A stretch of DNA of 64,000 nt. It comes from an uncultured Lachnospiraceae bacterium (GTDB taxonomy: Bacteria > Bacillota > Clostridia > Lachnospirales > Lachnospiraceae). The stretch lies in assembly GCA_910578345.1 (NCBI GenBank), contig CAJTRA010000001.1, positions 42,106-106,105 on the forward strand, written 5' to 3'. Every line of letters begins with the position of its first letter. Position 1 is the stretch's first letter. Shown piece by piece: positions 43,479 through 52,375 of the stretch. The notes beneath the pieces were generated by a model. That model searched no databases. It was not told where the DNA came from and worked only from the letters and a program-made list of their open reading frames with translations. Both the position numbers and the translations under genes were made by a program.

Positions 43479-44492
43479 TCATTTGCTGACCCGATACCAT
43501 ATATTACGCCACAATTCCAGCTGGATCACGACATAATGCCGCCAATTCTGACTCCGAAACGCCATTTTATGCCGCCGTCCTTCCTCAGAAGCACACAGAC
43601 GAATCCCCCGGCCCAGCCCTCTTATATATTCCATACCCAGCCCCTTTTTCAGGAAAAACAGTGTCTTTATTGCAAATCCCGCGAACAGAAACGGCAAGTT
43701 CAGCAGAATCTGTGCCATTGGCATATTCTTATAGAGCAGATAAATACTGTTCCGGGACGACAAATCCACTTTAAACTGGTTGTATCTCGAACCAGAAGCG
43801 CCGCTTCCCGCATGGTACACCACCGCTTCCGGGATATAAAGATTGCGATAGCCATAGATTCTTGCACGGTATCCCAGATCGATATCCTCCAGGTAAGCAA
43901 AATGGTTCTCGTCCAGGCCGCCGATCCGCTCTAACACATCCTTACGAAAAATCGCCGCGCCGCCGCAGGCTGCGAAAATCTCACGCCCTGTCTGGTAACT
44001 CTCGACAGGCTTATCCTTCCCACAGGCAAACGCCCACCCGAGCGCGCAGTAGTAGTCGCCGGCGTCGTCAATCAATTCTGGACGGTGCAGGTTCCGCATC
44101 TGCGCCGACCCTGAGAAAATACCCGCATGCCGCTCCAGCGGCCGCTCCAGCGATCTCACAAACCCAGGTTCCACTTCTGTATCATTATTTAATAGAATAA
44201 CATAAGGCGTATTGCTGTGCTCCACTCCCACATTCACTGCTCTGCAGAATCCATAATTGCGCTCCAGACACACTAACTGCACCGCCGGAAATCTGTCCCT
44301 GATAAACTCTCTGCTGCCATCTGTCGAACCATTATCCACTACGATCAGGTGTGCCGGTTCGCCTTCCAGTGCACGCAGACAGTTTTCCATATAGCGCATC
44401 CCGTTATAGTTGGGAATAATGACTGTTGACTTTATCTCTCTGCCCATGATAAGCCTTGCTCTCCGTTCTTTTTGCCAAACAGCATGTCGCAT
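43479..44492 (-). CDS. Family 2 glycosyltransferase
   Basis: 337 residues (322 if the ATG at 44447 is used; AGGAG supports the longer one, while the conserved domain starts only after it). The GT-A motifs are TVIIPNYNGMRYMENC, IVVDNGSTDGSREF, NYGFCRAVNVG, ILLNNDTEVEPG and, near the end, EDIDLGYRARIYGYRNLYIPEAVVYHAGSGA. This is the GT2 subgroup that includes rhamnosyltransferases WbbL. A C-terminal hydrophobic stretch (ILLNLPFLFAGFAIKTLFFL) may sit on the membrane. It begins 6 bases after the upstream glycosyltransferase stop. Confidence 0.92.
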   Translation of the reverse strand: MRHAVWQKERRARLIMGREIKSTVIIPNYNGMRYMENCLRALEGEPAHLIVVDNGSTDGSREFIRDRFPAVQLVCLERNYGFCRAVNVGVEHSNTPYVILLNNDTEVEPGFVRSLERPLERHAGIFSGSAQMRNLHRPELIDDAGDYYCALGWAFACGKDKPVESYQTGREIFAACGGAAIFRKDVLERIGGLDENHFAYLEDIDLGYRARIYGYRNLYIPEAVVYHAGSGASGSRYNQFKVDLSSRNSIYLLYKNMPMAQILLNLPFLFAGFAIKTLFFLKKGLGMEYIRGLGRGIRLCASEEGRRHKMAFRSQNWRHYVVIQLELWRNIWYRVSK

Positions 44493-44498
44493 GTACGC

Positions 44499-45941
44499 TC
44501 AGCTCCTACAAGCGTAGGAAAGGGTTACGTTCGGATCCCATAAGACCAGATATCCCTTCTGCGCCGCCGCCCTGCCAAGTTCCAGACTCAGCTTACGATA
44601 TCCTGCCTCATCACAACACAGCCCGGATACTTCCGCAATCTGTCTCTCCTGACGGCCCATTGCGGTCTTACACAGGATCCGCCTTTCCTGATAGGCCGTT
44701 CCCGTGATCTCTTCAAACACTTCCCGCAGTTCCGGACGCACCTGCATACATCTGACATCTACCGCATAGACATCCTGTTTTAGCACGGCACGGTGCGTAC
44801 TGCCGCCGCTGTACTCCTTATGAAGTCCTTCATACATACACGTTCCGTCTTCCTGGTAGGCCCCCGCACAGATCCGGCCCCGTCTGTCTAAGATCCTTCC
44901 GCCCACAATTCCCACATCCCGCCTGACCGACAGAATATCCGGCAGATACTCGATCTGATAGAAACCCAGGTGCAGGCTGTGAGTAACTCTGCACTTCCAT
45001 CCACGGCTGTCACAGAAATCCTGCAGTGCTGCCGCACCCGCCTCATAGGCGTAAGACTTGCTGGCCGTGTTCGCAGCAGTAGAATCTGCATGGCACCGCC
45101 AGTGATAGAGGATTCCCGGCACATGCAGGATATCCTGCATAAAATGCCGGACATCTCCTGCTGCATATAACTTTGAAACCACTCGAAGTACCAGGTCATA
45201 ATCCTGCGCGCCATCGTATTTTCCCCGCAGCTGCAGACTTTTCATCAACTTCGCTTCTACGGCCATGAAATGACAGATGTAATTATTGGACAAGATCAAA
45301 TCCAGATTAAATGTCTTCTTCCAGTGCGGAGAACAATAAAATAACTGCCCTTCAGCGCCGCTTTCCAGCTTGTCTTCATCCGAATAGAGTAACACTGGCT
45401 TTCTTCCCTGCCGTTTTGCTTCTTCCAACGCCTTAACCATATGGTAGAGTGCATCCGGTGCAAGCAGGTCGTCATGGTCTAACAGCGCGATGTAATCTCC
45501 CGATGCCTTCTCAATGCCCACATTGGTATTCCCGGAGATACCCTTATTCTCTCTGATATGCCAATATTTCATGCGCGCATCCTCCCGCTCTTCCATGATC
45601 CTCCTGACAGTTTCTTCCACTGCGTCACTGCCGCTGGCATCCACTAAGAGCAGTTCCCATCCGTCATAACTCTGCTGCCAGACAGAATCAATCATCGCCC
45701 GCAAGAATGCTTCTCCCGTCTCATACGCCGGCACTACGATGCTGAACCGGTAAGGCAGATCCGCTGTCTCCATCCGCTGCCGGCGTAGCTCTTCTGCAGA
45801 AGGGGTTCGGTAACAGTAATCCTCTTTCCGCTCCTCCTCGATCCGCTCCCTGGCCGCATAATAAGCATGAAGAATCCCGTTTTTCTTTAAATAACGTATG
45901 GTTTTATTTAGATTGCTCAACTTAATGATCTTATTTCCCAT
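44499..45941 (-). CDS. Family 2 glycosyltransferase with degenerate second domain
   Basis: 480 residues. The first GT-A domain (about 65-290) is complete: SIVVPAYETGEAFLRAMIDS, LLLVDASGSD, ENKGISGNTNVGIEKA, ALLDHDDLLAPDALY and YSDEDKLE, with LYHWRCHADSTA. The second part keeps only the tail of a GT-A domain (VGIVGGRILDRRGRICAGA and GYLVLWDPNVTLSY), lacking the nucleotide-binding half. The architecture parallels the other double GT2 proteins at 47939 and 49964. It may be a single transferase with a scaffold domain. Confidence 0.9.
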   Translation of the reverse strand: MGNKIIKLSNLNKTIRYLKKNGILHAYYAARERIEEERKEDYCYRTPSAEELRRQRMETADLPYRFSIVVPAYETGEAFLRAMIDSVWQQSYDGWELLLVDASGSDAVEETVRRIMEEREDARMKYWHIRENKGISGNTNVGIEKASGDYIALLDHDDLLAPDALYHMVKALEEAKRQGRKPVLLYSDEDKLESGAEGQLFYCSPHWKKTFNLDLILSNNYICHFMAVEAKLMKSLQLRGKYDGAQDYDLVLRVVSKLYAAGDVRHFMQDILHVPGILYHWRCHADSTAANTASKSYAYEAGAAALQDFCDSRGWKCRVTHSLHLGFYQIEYLPDILSVRRDVGIVGGRILDRRGRICAGAYQEDGTCMYEGLHKEYSGGSTHRAVLKQDVYAVDVRCMQVRPELREVFEEITGTAYQERRILCKTAMGRQERQIAEVSGLCCDEAGYRKLSLELGRAAAQKGYLVLWDPNVTLSYACRS

Positions 45942-45998
45942 TTTCCACTACCTAAGAGAAAGAACAAACGCACCGTAGAAATAAACGGTAAAACAGGC

Positions 45999-46025
45999 GT
46001 CGCCCTGCATCCTTTGCAGGGCGAC
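45999..46025 (-). terminator. Hairpin terminator after the phosphohexomutase gene
   Basis: GTCGCCCTGC ... GCAGGGCGAC, a perfect 10-bp stem with a 7-base loop, followed on the minus strand by GCCTGTTTT. It lies 39 bases after the stop at 46064; the T run is interrupted, so read-through into the next gene is possible. Confidence 0.65.
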
Positions 46026-46063
46026 TTCCTAACTTCCTGATTTCCCTATTCTTCTATCAAATA

Positions 46064-47785
46064 TCAAAGATATGCTTTCAGATCCTCTGTCAGCTTATTG
46101 AGTCTCTCCTGTGCATCTTCCAGGCTCGTTCCCTTCACACCCATGTAGAACTTAATCTTAGGCTCTGTGCCAGAAGGACGGGCACAGCACCAAGAATCAT
46201 TCGTCAGGTCGAAATACAGCACATTCGACTGCGGCAGCCCTGTCTCACCAGGCTCGCCAGTCTCCAGATTCAGAGTCTTACCCGTATTGTAATCTCTGAA
46301 TTCCTTCACTTTCAGATCCCCAAAGTTCTTCGGCGGGTTGTTCCTTAACTTGTCCATGATCTCCGCGATCTGTTTCGCACCGTCGATGCCCTTCATGGTG
46401 ATCGCGTACTGGCTCTCCTTGAAATAACCGTATTTCTCATACAGCGTGATCATCTGATCCCATACGGTCCTGCCATTCTTCTTGCACCATGCTGCCATCT
46501 CGCAAAGGCACATCACTGCAACAATGGCATCCTTATCTCTCGCATGCGTACCTGCAAGGCAGCCGTAACTCTCTTCGAGGCCGAATACATAATTGTTAGA
46601 GCCATTCTGCTCAAACAGCTTGATCTGCTCGCCGATATACTTAAATCCTGTCAGCACTTCTATGAATTTCACCTTATAGTCTTCCGCGATGGCACGCGTC
46701 ATATTCGTGGTAACAATGGTCGTCACCAACGCCGGATCCGCCGGCATCTTGCCAGTAGCCGTCCGCTCACGCAGAATATATTCTGCGATCAGCATACCGG
46801 ACATATTGCCTGTAAAAGGAACATATTCGCCAGACTTTGTGTCCAGTGCATAAATTCCCAGCCTGTCTGCATCCGGATCTGTCGCAAGGACGATGTCCGC
46901 CTGCTTCTCCTTCGCCAGCTTCAGCGCCAGAGTAAATGCCTTGGGATCTTCCGGATTCGGATAATCCAGTGTTGTGAAATCAGGATCCGGCATCTCCTGC
47001 TCCGGAACCACATAGACATTCTTAAATCCAAGCTCTGAAAGGATTCTTCTCACCGGTACATTCCCCGTTCCATTGAAAGGAGAATAGACGATCTTCATGT
47101 CCTCAGCCATCTCTTGGATAACCTCAGGATGAATGATCTGCTTCTTTAATTCTGCCATGTACTTGTCGTCGATCTCTTTCCCGATCACAACATAAAGTCC
47201 GGCTTTCTTCGCCTCTTCCTTGTCCATGGTCTTTACCGCATGATAATCCGTTACATTGTTAACCTCTGTGATAATCTCCTTATCCCTGGGCGCTGCCACC
47301 TGCGCGCCGTCCTCCCAATAACACTTATAGCCATTGTACTCCGGCGGATTATGACTTGCCGTGATGACAATACCGGAGATACATCCCAGTTCACGTAGGG
47401 CGAAAGACAATTCCGGCGTGGGCCTGAGCGCATCAAATACATAAGCCTTAATGCCGTTAGCCGCCAGACAAAGCGCCGCCTCATCTGCAAACTCAGGCGA
47501 CATTCTTCTGGAATCGTAGGCAATCGCCACACCCTTCTCCTCACCGCCCTGTTTCTTTATGTAATTGGCAAGCCCCTGCGTCGCCTTACGCACCGTGTAG
47601 ATGTTCATACGGTTCGTACCAGCGCCGATCACGCCGCGCAGGCCACCGGTGCCAAACTCAAGCTCTTTATAAAAACGCTCCTCAATCTCCTTCTCATCAT
47701 TTCTAATCGCTAGCAGTTCCTGCCTGGTCGCATCGTCAAAATAAGAATCCTCCACCCAAAAATTAAATTGTTCCTGATATCCCAT
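46064..47785 (-). CDS. Phosphoglucomutase/phosphomannomutase (alpha-D-phosphohexomutase)
   Basis: 573 residues, the length of the PgcA-type enzymes. Active-site phosphoserine loop TASHNPPEYNG, Mg-binding loop DPDADRLG, sugar-recognition GLEESYG and the phosphate loop RPSGTEPKIKFY are all present. It interconverts hexose-6- and hexose-1-phosphate and so supplies glucose-1-phosphate for RmlA and sugar nucleotides for the polymer. GGAGG lies 5 bases before the ATG at 47785; an ATG four codons upstream overlaps this site. It lies inside the polysaccharide locus but has its own promoter. Confidence 0.95.
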   Translation of the reverse strand: MGYQEQFNFWVEDSYFDDATRQELLAIRNDEKEIEERFYKELEFGTGGLRGVIGAGTNRMNIYTVRKATQGLANYIKKQGGEEKGVAIAYDSRRMSPEFADEAALCLAANGIKAYVFDALRPTPELSFALRELGCISGIVITASHNPPEYNGYKCYWEDGAQVAAPRDKEIITEVNNVTDYHAVKTMDKEEAKKAGLYVVIGKEIDDKYMAELKKQIIHPEVIQEMAEDMKIVYSPFNGTGNVPVRRILSELGFKNVYVVPEQEMPDPDFTTLDYPNPEDPKAFTLALKLAKEKQADIVLATDPDADRLGIYALDTKSGEYVPFTGNMSGMLIAEYILRERTATGKMPADPALVTTIVTTNMTRAIAEDYKVKFIEVLTGFKYIGEQIKLFEQNGSNNYVFGLEESYGCLAGTHARDKDAIVAVMCLCEMAAWCKKNGRTVWDQMITLYEKYGYFKESQYAITMKGIDGAKQIAEIMDKLRNNPPKNFGDLKVKEFRDYNTGKTLNLETGEPGETGLPQSNVLYFDLTNDSWCCARPSGTEPKIKFYMGVKGTSLEDAQERLNKLTEDLKAYL

Positions 47786-47857
47786 CTTTTCCTCCATTTC
47801 CGAAGCGCACTTATTTAGATTTCCTCCACGCTCCTACACAAATAAATCAACACCCTT

Positions 47858-47887
47858 ATTTTACCACATCGTCATTTGGCACGTAAA
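47858..47887 (-). promoter_or_regulatory. Predicted promoter of the phosphohexomutase gene
   Basis: Minus strand: TTTACG (47882-47887), 18-base spacer, TAAAAT (47858-47863), about 73 bases before the ATG. Confidence 0.4.
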
Positions 47888-47938
47888 CCTCTTTTCCCAA
47901 TTATAGCAATTCCTTGGTGACAGGAAATGCGCCCCTCA

Positions 47939-49918
47939 TCAGATCTTCAGCGCAAAATCGCTCCGGTCCAACGAGAAATTCGGATTATAATAGGGATCTC
48001 CCTGGACCAGCAGATCTTTCCACTTAGCCCGGAAAGCTTCCGATTCTCTGTCATAGCGCTGCGCCTTCTCCCCGGTGTCATCCAGCCCGCGGGAAATCGA
48101 CTCAAAATGATAAAGTTCCGCAAACGGCGTAAAGACATTCACATACCCGGCTTTCCATGCGCGCACGCACAGATCTACGTCATTTAAAGAAACAGCGAAA
48201 TTCTCATCCAGTCCCCCCAGCTCCTGAAACAGCGCTTTCTTCATCATCAGGCAGGCGCCCGTCACTGCCATGACATTCTGCGCATAGCAGAGCCTTCCCA
48301 TATACCCCAGATTATTACTGCTAACGCGGTAATGGCTATGCCCTGCCGTCCTATGCTGTCCAAGTCCAAGCACCACGCCTGCATGCTGGATCGTCCTGTC
48401 TTCATAATAAAGCTTCGCCCCCACTGCACCGACATCCCTGCGCTGCGCATACATGAGCAGTTCTTCGATCCAATCCAGAGAAATCACCTTTGTGTCATTA
48501 TTGAGAAGCAGGATATACTCTCCCTTCGCATGTTCAACACCCAGATTATTAATCTTAGAATAATTAAATTCCCCTTCATAAGTGACAACCTGGATATTGG
48601 CATTCTGCTGTATCTTCTTGTAGTACTCGAAGATTTCATCACTGACGCTGTTGTTCTCCACCACGATGATCTCGTAATGATCGTAAGTGCTCTTTTCCAG
48701 GATTGAGAGAATGCAGCGCTGCAAATCTCCCAAATGATCCTTATTCGGGATGATAATGCTCACAAGAGGATTGCCCTGGATCTCATATTTAATCCGAAAG
48801 ATCGTCTCAAAGGCTTTCGTTGAGGTAATCTCAAAATGATCAAACCCCTGCGCTCTTAAGCTTGCCGCCACAGCCCCCTTCGCCGCCTCAATGGCATAGC
48901 TCTTAGCATTGATATCAGAAGCCACACTGCCTGCATGGGAACGCCAATAATAGAGCAGCTTCGGCACATGTACTACACACTTTGCTCTGCTCGTCAGACG
49001 CAGGATCATATCGTGGTCCTGGCTGCCGTCGAACTCGGAGCGGAACAAAGGCATGCATTCTAAAAGCTTTCTGTCGAAAGCGCTGAAATGGCAGATATAA
49101 TTGTTCGCCCGCAGATTGTCCGGTGCAAAATCAGGCTTAAAGTGCAGCGTGATCATATCATCTATCGTCTTATTTCCCTGGAAAGTGGCTTCATCGCAGT
49201 AAATATAGTCGGCCCCTTTCCCGCAGATCACTTTCATATATTCATACAGCACACTCGGATGCAGTACATCATCGTGGTCAAACAGCGCAATATATTCTCC
49301 TGTTGCCATGTCAAGGCAGGCATTGGTATTCCCGGAAATTCCCTGATTCCTGCGAAGCTTCCGATACCGGATGCGGTCGTCCTTCGCCATATATTCCCTG
49401 CAGATTCTTCCCACGTCCGCATGTTCCGCGTCAGAGCCGTCCGCCAGACACAACTCCCATCCAGCGTAGGTCTGTGCCGTCACAGATTCAACCGCCTGTC
49501 TTAAGAATTTCTCCGGCGTATTGTAAAGCGGCACCAAAATGCTGAATTTAATGTTCCTGTCAAACTTTGTCTCCCGCTGCCGTCTGGCTTCCTCTGGATC
49601 CGGGAAACTGGCTGACCCGTGCTGAATCCGCGCTTTACGTTCGATCCCTTTTGCATTTAACTTGCGCAGAATCCCTTTCAGGTCTCCATAACGGCTGACG
49701 CGTTCCTTCGTGCGGTGAACCCAGTGCACAAGGCTGCGCAGCGGTTTCGACAGACGCCACAGAAAGCTCCCCTTAATTGTGGCAAGCTTCTTCTCCAGTT
49801 CCAGATTCGTGTATTCTTCATCTGAAAGCCGTCCCGTCAGAAAACGGGTCTTCTTCTTCTCCCGCTCATAGGCATCCTTATAAAGCCGCAGAGCCTCTTC
49901 CTCTGCTCTTTGGCTCAT
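47939..49918 (-). CDS. Double-domain family 2 glycosyltransferase
   Basis: About 659 residues from MSQRAEEEALRLYK, with a GGAG at 9 bases; an ATG 5 codons earlier is possible. A charged, coiled-coil-like N-terminus of 100 residues is followed by GT-A domain 1 (FSILVPLYNTPEKFL, ALFDHDDVLHPS, YCDEATF) and GT-A domain 2 (VSIIIPNKDHLGDLQRC, LLLNNDTKVIS, VGAVGAKLYYEDRTIQHAG, NDVDLCVRAWKAGY, LYHFESISRG). Both domains keep their metal-binding Asp motifs. Double GT2 enzymes build repeating units of rhamnan and similar polymers. It is part of a run with the 802-residue relative, 30 bases downstream. Confidence 0.92.
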   Translation of the reverse strand: MSQRAEEEALRLYKDAYEREKKKTRFLTGRLSDEEYTNLELEKKLATIKGSFLWRLSKPLRSLVHWVHRTKERVSRYGDLKGILRKLNAKGIERKARIQHGSASFPDPEEARRQRETKFDRNIKFSILVPLYNTPEKFLRQAVESVTAQTYAGWELCLADGSDAEHADVGRICREYMAKDDRIRYRKLRRNQGISGNTNACLDMATGEYIALFDHDDVLHPSVLYEYMKVICGKGADYIYCDEATFQGNKTIDDMITLHFKPDFAPDNLRANNYICHFSAFDRKLLECMPLFRSEFDGSQDHDMILRLTSRAKCVVHVPKLLYYWRSHAGSVASDINAKSYAIEAAKGAVAASLRAQGFDHFEITSTKAFETIFRIKYEIQGNPLVSIIIPNKDHLGDLQRCILSILEKSTYDHYEIIVVENNSVSDEIFEYYKKIQQNANIQVVTYEGEFNYSKINNLGVEHAKGEYILLLNNDTKVISLDWIEELLMYAQRRDVGAVGAKLYYEDRTIQHAGVVLGLGQHRTAGHSHYRVSSNNLGYMGRLCYAQNVMAVTGACLMMKKALFQELGGLDENFAVSLNDVDLCVRAWKAGYVNVFTPFAELYHFESISRGLDDTGEKAQRYDRESEAFRAKWKDLLVQGDPYYNPNFSLDRSDFALKI

Positions 49919-49963
49919 CTCTTTTTGCTCCATAATAGCATGATTCCTTTCTGCATGCGGCTT

Positions 49964-52372
49964 TTAAGTAACCACCGTTATTTCTTTGTCGCTCCACGCA
50001 AGTTTCTTTTCACCGCTCACTTGATCCGTACACAGCATGCCGATCCGGTAGGTTCCCGCCTCCAGATCCTGTTTCAGAATGCGCAGAACAAATCCTGCCA
50101 GTCCGATATGTGTCTCTCCCCGCAGACTCTCCTCCACGTCCTTGCGGTTCCAGTCCGACGGCACAGCACTGTAGCCGGTCCCCTCTCCACGCTGCAGCAG
50201 AATCTTCTTATCATAGAAAGCGTTATCTTCTTCTGTCACATAACACCAGCCCATAATCCAGAAAATATCAGGCTCTTCCTCATAGATCTTATGCTGTGCT
50301 TCCGCTCTGTCCACGATCAGCCTTAATCCCTCTTCCTTCGTCCGCATGATCTCCTCGCCCTGCAACGGCTGAGGATGCACCGTATACAACGGATCTTCAT
50401 AGGCGAATTTGTAATTGCACCGATAATCTGACGCGTTATCAATCAGATTCTCGTGGTAAAAAGGATCCTTTCCGTCCATCTGCGGATGTCTGGCATAGAG
50501 ATTTTGCTTCTCACGAAGCAGCCGTTCCCACTTCCCCTCATCCTGTTCATCTAAGCCCCGGCTCAAAGACTCATGATGATACAGCACCACATCATTGCGC
50601 AGTACATTATAATATCCAGCCTCCATCAGTTTAAAACAAAACTCCACATCATTGTAGGAAACTGCCATTGTCTCATCGAAACCACCCACTGCTTCGTATT
50701 TGGCTTTCGTCACCATCAGACAGGCCGCCGTCACGCCCGCCATATCATAAGTCACCCGGTTATGCCCATAATAATAGTCCCTGTCGTCCTGGAATGTAAC
50801 CAGCTTATGGGACGGACCAATCCGCAGGTTGGTGACCCCTGCGTGCTGAATCTGTCTGGTATGCGCATACCAGAGCTTCGCTCCCACCGCGCCCACATGC
50901 GGCTGGACTGCCTGCCCTACCATCCGTCCCAGCCAGCTTTTCTCTATGATCTCGATATCATCGTTCAGCAGAAGGATCAGATCTCCCTGTGCCTGTGCAA
51001 CGCCTTTGTTACACATTTTTGAGAAATTAAAAGGCATTTCCTCATAGAGATATGAGAAGCCATATTCTCTCTGCAGTTTTTCAATCTTACTGCGATTCTC
51101 CATGCTGCTGCCATTATCCACCACGATCCACTCATAGCAGTCATACGATGTCCTTTTCCGAAAAGACTGCAGGCATTGTTCCAACACTTCCGGGTGGTCT
51201 TTCGACGGGATCACTACTGATACGAAAGGATGCGGGTGGATATTCCTGCCCAGACGTTGTGCCCGCGCACAGCGCTCTCTGCCCGATATAGCGGTGTCAT
51301 AGACCACATGATAGATCTCCGGCTCCGGTCCACACTGCAGACTTGCCTTGCATCCACGTCTGTACAGTGCCGCCTCGCGCACCGCCGCGTATTCTGCCCC
51401 CGCACCGGTCAGATGCCTTCCAGCCTCCAGTTCCTCCACAAGACACTGTCTCGCTTTGATATATTTTTCTTCCTTCGTCCGGCACTCGTCAATCGCTTCC
51501 CTTGCCTTGTCGTCCGGCTCATACGGACGGTGAAAGAGCACCTGCGGAATGTGACAGATACAGTCAGCGACAGATTTCGTGCAAAACTGGCAGTCTCTGA
51601 GCACGGACTCCTCCAGATACAGGCAGAGATGATAGAATCTCACAGCCTGTCTCACGCTTTCCGGCTCTTCTCCATTCTCACTCAGAAAACTGCGGCCGCC
51701 CTCCTCCTTCAAAACCTCCGTCAGCAGACTCTCTCTCACCGCCACCAGGTGTCCCCAATAATTATAAGATAACAGGGTGTCTGGTGAGTAACATGGTTTG
51801 AACCACGGCTCCATGCGCTGCGAGAGATCTTCCCAGTAGAAATCTTCATCGGTATAGGCTATAACGCATGTTTTATTATTGTTAAAATAAGATTTAATCT
51901 CTTCAAATATATTCCATGCGAGTAAGCCGCCGCCATAGGTTAACAGCACAATATCTGACTCCGGCACCCGGACCGCCTCCCAGCCCGCTACAGACAATAC
52001 TTTTTCTCCTTCTGTCGTCATCCCCTCTTCATAACTCTCGTTATTATTCTTTCTCAGCCATTCCTGATAAGACTGCTTCTGCCGCTGCAGTTCCTTTGTA
52101 TAACGCACAAGACAGGCGTCCTCCTTAGAACTCCTGTCCAGATCCTTATTCTGCTGCTCCCGCTGCCTGATCCTCTCCTGCAGTCTGCGAAACGGCACCG
52201 TCATCTTCCAGAAAGGCGTGGCACAAATACGGTCCAGATTATCCCTGAGATCCGCCTGTCGTCTCTCCGCATCCGCGATCCTCTCCGCCAGCACAATATT
52301 CTGTTTCCGCTCTTTCTCATAAGCCTCGGCATAATACGCCGCCCAGTCATACTGATTCGCCCCTCTGTTCAT
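49964..52372 (-). CDS. Long family 2 glycosyltransferase with degenerate first domain
   Basis: 802 residues. An N-terminal coiled coil (1-90) is followed by a partial GT-A-like region (about 140-300; YTDEDFYWEDL and SYNYWGHLVAVRE), which lacks the nucleotide-binding N-half, then a complete GT-A domain (about 385-650: VSVVIPSKDHPEVLEQC, IVVDNGSS, LLLNDDIEIIE, VGAVGAKLWYAHTRQIQHAG, NDVEFCFKLMEAGYYN, LYHHESLSRG) and a C-terminal beta-rich domain of about 100 residues. It lies 3 bases after the capping-enzyme gene, so the two are coupled. It may act near chain termination. Confidence 0.88.
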   Translation of the reverse strand: MNRGANQYDWAAYYAEAYEKERKQNIVLAERIADAERRQADLRDNLDRICATPFWKMTVPFRRLQERIRQREQQNKDLDRSSKEDACLVRYTKELQRQKQSYQEWLRKNNNESYEEGMTTEGEKVLSVAGWEAVRVPESDIVLLTYGGGLLAWNIFEEIKSYFNNNKTCVIAYTDEDFYWEDLSQRMEPWFKPCYSPDTLLSYNYWGHLVAVRESLLTEVLKEEGGRSFLSENGEEPESVRQAVRFYHLCLYLEESVLRDCQFCTKSVADCICHIPQVLFHRPYEPDDKAREAIDECRTKEEKYIKARQCLVEELEAGRHLTGAGAEYAAVREAALYRRGCKASLQCGPEPEIYHVVYDTAISGRERCARAQRLGRNIHPHPFVSVVIPSKDHPEVLEQCLQSFRKRTSYDCYEWIVVDNGSSMENRSKIEKLQREYGFSYLYEEMPFNFSKMCNKGVAQAQGDLILLLNDDIEIIEKSWLGRMVGQAVQPHVGAVGAKLWYAHTRQIQHAGVTNLRIGPSHKLVTFQDDRDYYYGHNRVTYDMAGVTAACLMVTKAKYEAVGGFDETMAVSYNDVEFCFKLMEAGYYNVLRNDVVLYHHESLSRGLDEQDEGKWERLLREKQNLYARHPQMDGKDPFYHENLIDNASDYRCNYKFAYEDPLYTVHPQPLQGEEIMRTKEEGLRLIVDRAEAQHKIYEEEPDIFWIMGWCYVTEEDNAFYDKKILLQRGEGTGYSAVPSDWNRKDVEESLRGETHIGLAGFVLRILKQDLEAGTYRIGMLCTDQVSGEKKLAWSDKEITVVT

Positions 52373-52375
52373 ACG

